A stretch of 64,000 bases of DNA from Combretum micranthum (lineage: Eukaryota > Streptophyta > Magnoliopsida > Myrtales > Combretaceae), in contig JAMXBD010001447.1 in NCBI GenBank assembly GCA_024138025.1, positions 1-64,000 on the forward strand, written 5' to 3'. A program made the translations under genes and the position numbers. The notes below the pieces were generated by a model. The model had not been told where the DNA came from. It searched no databases and was given only the letters and a program-made list of their open reading frames with translations. Positions 61,186-64,000 of the stretch are shown here, piece after piece. How positions within the stretch are numbered: the stretch's first letter is position 1; each line of letters starts with the position of its first letter.

Positions 61186-63348
61186 CTTACTATCCTTCTC
61201 ACCCAAGGATAATAACCCAACCATGCAATGTGACTCACTTCGTGGTATGCATGAGTTCATTAATTTATAAAGTCATAACATAATTATTTTCAACTTTATG
61301 GCGATCAAGGAATTTCACACAAATCAATATTAAACTAAAACAATCACTTAGAACAATTCGGCTTCGATATTCTTAGAATTCTTTCAAGGAATTATTTTAC
61401 ATGCATATCGGTTTATCTTTTCCTAACTCTAGTGCAACTAATTTACAAGCACAACAAGTATAGCATTTAATGGAAATAAACTCACGATGCCATTGTCGTC
61501 TATTCCTCTAAGCGGATGAGTCGTTCACACACTCCACTTAATCGTAATAGTTCTGGGTAAAGGAATCCTTCCTCGGGGTTACCTAACCAAAGAAAATACC
61601 CACAATGAGTTTTTCTTGATGATTTTCTTGAATTTTGACAAAACAATGTCAAAGAACGTTAAAGTTCGTATAGAAGAATGTTCCAACTTAAAATGGCCAT
61701 AACTTGGTCATTTTAACTCGGAATCGCGCATATAATATACCGATTTCTACCTACTCGAAAAGATCTACCCATTTCCAAAATTATTTCAACAAACAAGCCA
61801 TATAGGCTCCGAAAAAGTGCGACAAAATTCACCACGGATTTCAAGTAAAAACAACTTTGGTTCAAGAAATCAAAATTTGTTTGATAAATACTTAGTTATC
61901 TATATAGTTGAAAAATTCTCTTTTTATAACTATATAACTCATATTTAAGCATGCTCAAGTGTCTTGTTGTCCAATTATTTTTCTTAGGTAAAACAATGTC
62001 GGGTTGAAGCTTTTCGGAAATTGTTTTTGTAAATTTCTTTGAAATGAATACCTTGTTTCTTTATTTTCTAAAAACGTTTTATGTTGGTTTTATTTATCTT
62101 TTCTAAGTGACCTTTGAAAATAAAATTTTCTACTTTCTAAGTTACATTAATACTATATTTGAAGTTTTCTAGGAAATATGCTATTCTTCATTTTTCTTGT
62201 GTAAATTCTTTGTTTACTTGTTTTGCAAAAATCCTTACTTGATATTTCTCATTCTTTTTCTCATGTCTCATATTTTTCAAAAATAATCATCCATGCATGA
62301 AAATTTGTTTTCTTCATAAAAACAATGTGGAACAATTAAGGACTTTTTGTAGAAAAACTAATTTCTATAATTCTATTAATTTCCTCTTGTAACTTGAAAA
62401 GAAATAACCATAAATTTTCTTTGCCTATTTGTTTGCAAAGGTCTTTACTTAAAAATTTCCTTAGTCATCCATCTTATTTTCTTTCTTATGAAAAGAACCA
62501 TTTTAACAAAAATATCTTCTTTTGAAAAACAAGGTGGATAATAAAGATTTTAGTATCTTTTCAAAGCAAAAGTAGTTTATAAAATTATAGTGAGTTCTTT
62601 TTTGTAACATGAAAAGGAATGAGTTTATTTTGTGTTGATTTTATACTTTACATAAACTTATTTCTAAGTGACAAAATTCTTCTTTTTGTTTAAATAAAAT
62701 TATGGACAACAATCTAAATGAACATGATTATGAGAATAATAATAACCAAAATAACATAAAGCATAATAATAAAGTCAAGTATTGGAGTCTTAGCTTTTTC
62801 AAGGCTCCCGGGACTAAGAAGTAAACTAGTCCCATAATAAAATAAAATGAAAGAAAGAAAACTTGTTTTGACTTGATGAGGACAAGTCTAAGACTAGAGA
62901 CTAGTCTTAAAAACAACTTGAAATAAATAAATTGCATTGAAGTAAATAAATTGCATGAAAGGTAAATAAATTGCAAGATCATGAGCTTATATGCTCTAAA
63001 TAGTATATATAGCTATGTAGATATAGTAGATAGTTATGAACATAAAAGAGACATAAATGAACATAAGAGAACATAAATGAATATGAAACATAAAGGAATT
63101 ATGATTATGAACAAAAACAAAGTATGAACCTATTGTTGCTTTCTTAACCTTCATGGTTTTAGAAAACACACACTAAGCTCATACTAAGTAGATGAACATG
63201 AAGAAAGCTTGGAGGATTTTCTTGAAGAAAGCTTACTTAAAGAAAGACTAAGAGAGCTTTTCTTGTAAGAACTTCTTGAGAGAATTCTTGAGAGATTTTG
63301 AGAGAGTTTAGAGAGAAGTGGTGTGAAAGAAGTGAAAGAGGAGGGGGG

Positions 63349-63356
63349 TATTTATA
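63349..63356 (-). promoter_or_regulatory. TATA box of LTR A1''
   Basis: Minus-strand TATAAATA followed by CCCCCC, with the GC motif GGCGCCGGCC about 70 bp upstream (63431-63440). Confidence 0.6.
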
Positions 63357-64000
63357 GGAAATTGAGGAGGATTTTTGTGTGATTAAAATAAAGAAAATTG
63401 AAACAAATTGATGGATGAGGGGAGGGATGGGGCGCCGGCCATTGTCCTTTAGAGGGGGAAGTGATTTAATTTTTTGACTTTTTGATAAATAAAGATGTAA
63501 TGTAAGTAGATGTGATATAAAGTTATGGGAAAGGTAAAAAGTTAAGATTATAGGTTATGTAGAGTGTAAGAATAGGTGTAAGAAAAAGTAGAGATAAAAG
63601 AATAGTGTAGAATAGTAATGAATAGTGTAATGTAAAGTAGATATGACAATTAAAAGTACCGTATAATAGCTATATCTGTTATTTTTACTTACCGAAAAAT
63701 TACGAAACTGATATTTTTGGAAAACTTATATTTTTACGAGTCTAACGGTATTCGGAATATTTTTACTATTCCGGGCTCTCCGGACACGTTTTTCGAGAAC
63801 TGTGTCCGATCGGGTTCGAAGGACACCCGAATTTCGCGAAACTGAAACTTTTATAAAACCTATGGTTATTACGAACTATTTGCTAATAAATCCAACTTCG
63901 TTTTTCAGGGCCAAGAAAACGGCAATGCCGGATTTAGATTGATACGGTAAACTAGGGTTTTGTTGACTTTTAGGGTTCCGTTTGACTTCCGGTTTAGGGT

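Larger units (their letters stand above)
60396..64000 (-). mobile_element. LTR A1'', minus strand, runs off the window
   Basis: Plus-strand first bases TGTCACGCGCCAATGGG at 60396. It matches solo LTR A1 (238-3889) along its length, lacking only the last ~50 bp, which should lie right of 64000. The left flank is GGTTG (60391-60395). It inserted into A2''. Whether it is solo or the 3' LTR of a minus-strand element depends on the sequence to the right. Conserved block 61694-61760, TATA 63349-63356. Confidence 0.82.

Noticed and set aside
1..64000. Host genes
   Set aside because: No conserved plant exon, tRNA or rRNA sequence could be recognised; all stretches are accounted for by LTRs or element interiors.

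Overview
The window looks like nuclear DNA of a flowering plant with a large, repeat-rich genome. It is AT-rich, has no recognisable host gene, and is filled almost end to end with Ty3/Gypsy LTR retrotransposons inserted into one another. The species cannot be named from the sequence. Family names used here (A1, A2, B, C, D, E, G, H) are working labels for this window. A1/A2, B, C, D, G and H share LTR ends (TGTAAACCCC at the start, usually GGGGCGTGACA at the end) and several internal LTR blocks. The coding regions of B and E end in a chromodomain, which places them with chromoviruses, probably the Tekay/Del group. One Athila-type element and one solo LTR of Tat/Ogre type are also present.

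Layout from left to right. 1-8878: 3' part of element A2 (non-coding interior, polypurine tract, 3' LTR 5138-8878), interrupted by a reverse-strand A1 solo LTR (238-3889, target duplication GTTAA). 8879-21045: Athila element, with decayed pol, a downstream env-position ORF and a 3' LTR split by solo LTR C (16602-19975). 21046-22262: tail of LTR G. 22263-54650: chromovirus E on the minus strand, with 3' LTR remnant, pol, gag, primer-binding site, and a 5' LTR split by two insertions. The first is the complete element B (28800-45100, duplication ACATA), which itself carries a Tat/Ogre-type solo LTR (33745-36283, duplication ATGTC). The second is solo LTR D (45604-52462), which carries solo LTR C' (45678-49047). 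54651-57490: two LTR fragments of family H, one inside the other. 57491-60395: LTR A2''. It is interrupted by an opposite-strand A1 LTR (60396 to beyond the window).

The junctions imply a nest up to six layers deep: H1 > E > G > Athila > A2 > A1. Five insertions are solo LTRs and one (B) is structurally complete. All coding regions carry stops or frameshifts, so nothing here looks able to move by itself, though several catalytic motifs survive.

Most unusual points: an acidic ORF between the primer-binding site and gag in B; a hypervariable cassette that differs completely between LTR lineages but sits between the same conserved anchors; a conserved block of about 60 bp in otherwise diverged LTRs; a candidate leader plus intron ending two bases before the Athila downstream ORF; and a shared GCCGGCGTACG motif in Athila and in chromovirus E.
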